Shown here piece by piece: positions 55,969 to 56,947 of a stretch of DNA of 56,947 nucleotides (positions are counted from its first letter, which is position 1; each line of letters starts with the position of its first letter). The position numbers and the translations under genes were made by a program. The notes beneath the pieces were generated by a model that was not told the origin of the DNA, did no database searches, and saw only the letters and a list, made by a program, of their open reading frames with translations. Source of the DNA: Amanita rubescens (Eukaryota > Basidiomycota > Agaricomycetes > Agaricales > Amanitaceae); NCBI GenBank assembly GCA_015039365.1, contig WION01000335.1:1-56947 (forward strand), written 5' to 3'.

Positions 55969-56947
55969 ATGGCTGACTCAAGGACGCTCGATGGCGCGTT
56001 GAAATCCTCGGAACGGATCGACCAGGTCGACATTGCGAGGGCTGAGGAAGAATTTTATGCCCTCTCGCGCCAACTGACTGCTCGTGCTGAAGCAGCAGAA
56101 AAGGCTTCTCAACTGTCTGTGTCGACAAGGGCAGGCAAAGACTCGGAAAAAGGCGACAACACGCAAGAAGTGTTCGACCTACGGGAATACCTTACATCGT
56201 CCAATGATGCCAACCAAAATGCTGGGATCAAACATAAGGTAAGAAGCATTTTCGGGTATGTTTGGACGGTGATCTAATTATTTTTGGTTTAGCATGTCGG
56301 CGTGACTTGGGAGGACGTTCAAGTTGAAGTTTTCGGAGGCGCCAATAGCAAGGTGAGCACGCCCATCAGGTATAAGGAAACTCGCGTAACCTAATATTCT
56401 TCAGTTTTATGTAGGAACTCTCGGCGGCGCTATTGTCGGTTTTTTCTTGGCACCTGTATTTTGGCTGTGGGGGATGTTTTCTTCCCTTTTACCCAAGAAA
56501 CCAGGCATGACTAGGGCAATTCTGCACAGGTAGGAGCGTACAAAAGAGCTTCAGCAATGGCAAGCTAAATACAGAATAGGTCGTCCGGCGTTTTGAAGCC
56601 AGGAGAGATGTGCCTTGTTCTGGGATGTCCTGGCGCTGGCTGCACGACATTTCTCAAAACGATTGCAAATGAACGTGATGGTCTCAATGTTTCCGGCGAG
56701 GTTCTTTATGCGGGTATCGATGCTCGGGACATGACGAAACATTACAAAGGAGAAGTCGTCTATAATATGGAAGGTACGATTTGATCGTTGTCCGATTCAT
56801 GTTTGATATTAATCTACAATACCAGACGACATACATATCGCAACTTTGACGGTGGCCCAGACCTTAGCATTCGCACTCTCAACGTACGTCATTGATCTAT
56901 TATGGGACCATGCAGGGGCCTGATATAGCAATCAACAGAAAAACACC
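55969..56947 (+). CDS. PDR-type ABC transporter (ABCG), N-terminal part, cut by window end
   Basis: The 5' end of a full-length pleiotropic drug resistance pump at the plasma membrane. It starts at ATG 55969 (MADSRTLDGALKSSERIDQV). The N-terminal PDR extension contains FDLREYLTSSND, then HVGVTWEDVQVEVFGG. The first nucleotide-binding domain begins with ILHRSSGVLKPGEMCLVLGC and the Walker A GCPGAGCTT, the Cys-bearing degenerate form typical of PDR NBD1, then YNMEDDIHIATLTVAQTLAFA across an intron. Introns fall near 56239-56292, 56352-56404, 56532-56578, 56774-56824 and 56884 onward. The rest, including both membrane domains and NBD2, lies beyond the window. Confidence 0.92.

Overview
The window looks like nuclear DNA of a mushroom-forming basidiomycete (Agaricomycetes). 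The basis is the gene structure (many introns of about 48-60 nt with GT-AG ends), the conserved housekeeping set (Clf1, Fip1, Exo84, Skt5/Chs4-like, uL10m, a LAM sterol-transfer protein, a copper amine oxidase, a PDR-type ABC transporter) and lineage-typical accessory families (F-box proteins, a Crinkler/RHS-type P-loop + nuclease protein, a degenerate RNase III/dsRBD protein). No rRNA, tRNA, CRISPR array or intact transposon was found. All function calls are read from motifs; no database search was possible.

Layout. 0-8.3 kb: a Sec14/CRAL-TRIO lipid-transfer gene, then a head-to-head pair of mRNA-processing factors, Clf1 (minus) and Fip1 (plus), with 108 bp between start codons. 8.3-11 kb: non-coding. 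11-17 kb: a homeodomain regulator, a GRAM-VASt-TM (LAM) sterol-transfer protein and an F-box protein. 17.2-20 kb: an intact copper amine oxidase with about a dozen short introns. 20-23.4 kb: a gene graveyard with relics of an SPX-domain gene and a P-loop ATPase gene. 23.4-27.8 kb: a very large serine-rich, then Met/Gly-rich, protein of unknown function.

28.5-43.5 kb is the accessory core. It holds a Crinkler-like P-loop/nuclease gene with a partly duplicated 3' end, a truncated 2.1 kb copy of the Exo84 3' half, nested dispersed repeats, relics of nuclease-like and GFA/CENP-V-like genes, and a gene (35.3-36.2 kb) of a family I cannot name. That family has a second member at 52.6-53.4 kb; both share a His-Glu motif and a downstream Asn-Cys-x-Trp-Phe motif. 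41.5-42.5 kb: a DEDDy 3'-5' exonuclease with a Cys4 tail.

43.5-57 kb returns to dense genes: intact Exo84 (minus), 52 bp from a Sel1-repeat Skt5/Chs4-like protein with a C-terminal CaaX box; a zinc-less MDR oxidoreductase; an RNase III-like/dsRBD protein; the second NCxWF protein; mitochondrial uL10m; and the start of a PDR-type ABC transporter cut by the window end. Exo84 and Skt5/Chs4-like both serve polarised growth and wall building, and Clf1/Fip1 both act on pre-mRNA, so the two closest divergent pairs could be co-expressed. The most unusual signals are the NCxWF paralogues, the Exo84 segment copied next to Crinkler sequence, and a roughly 60 bp upstream repeat with a perfect 12 bp palindrome in front of two unrelated genes.
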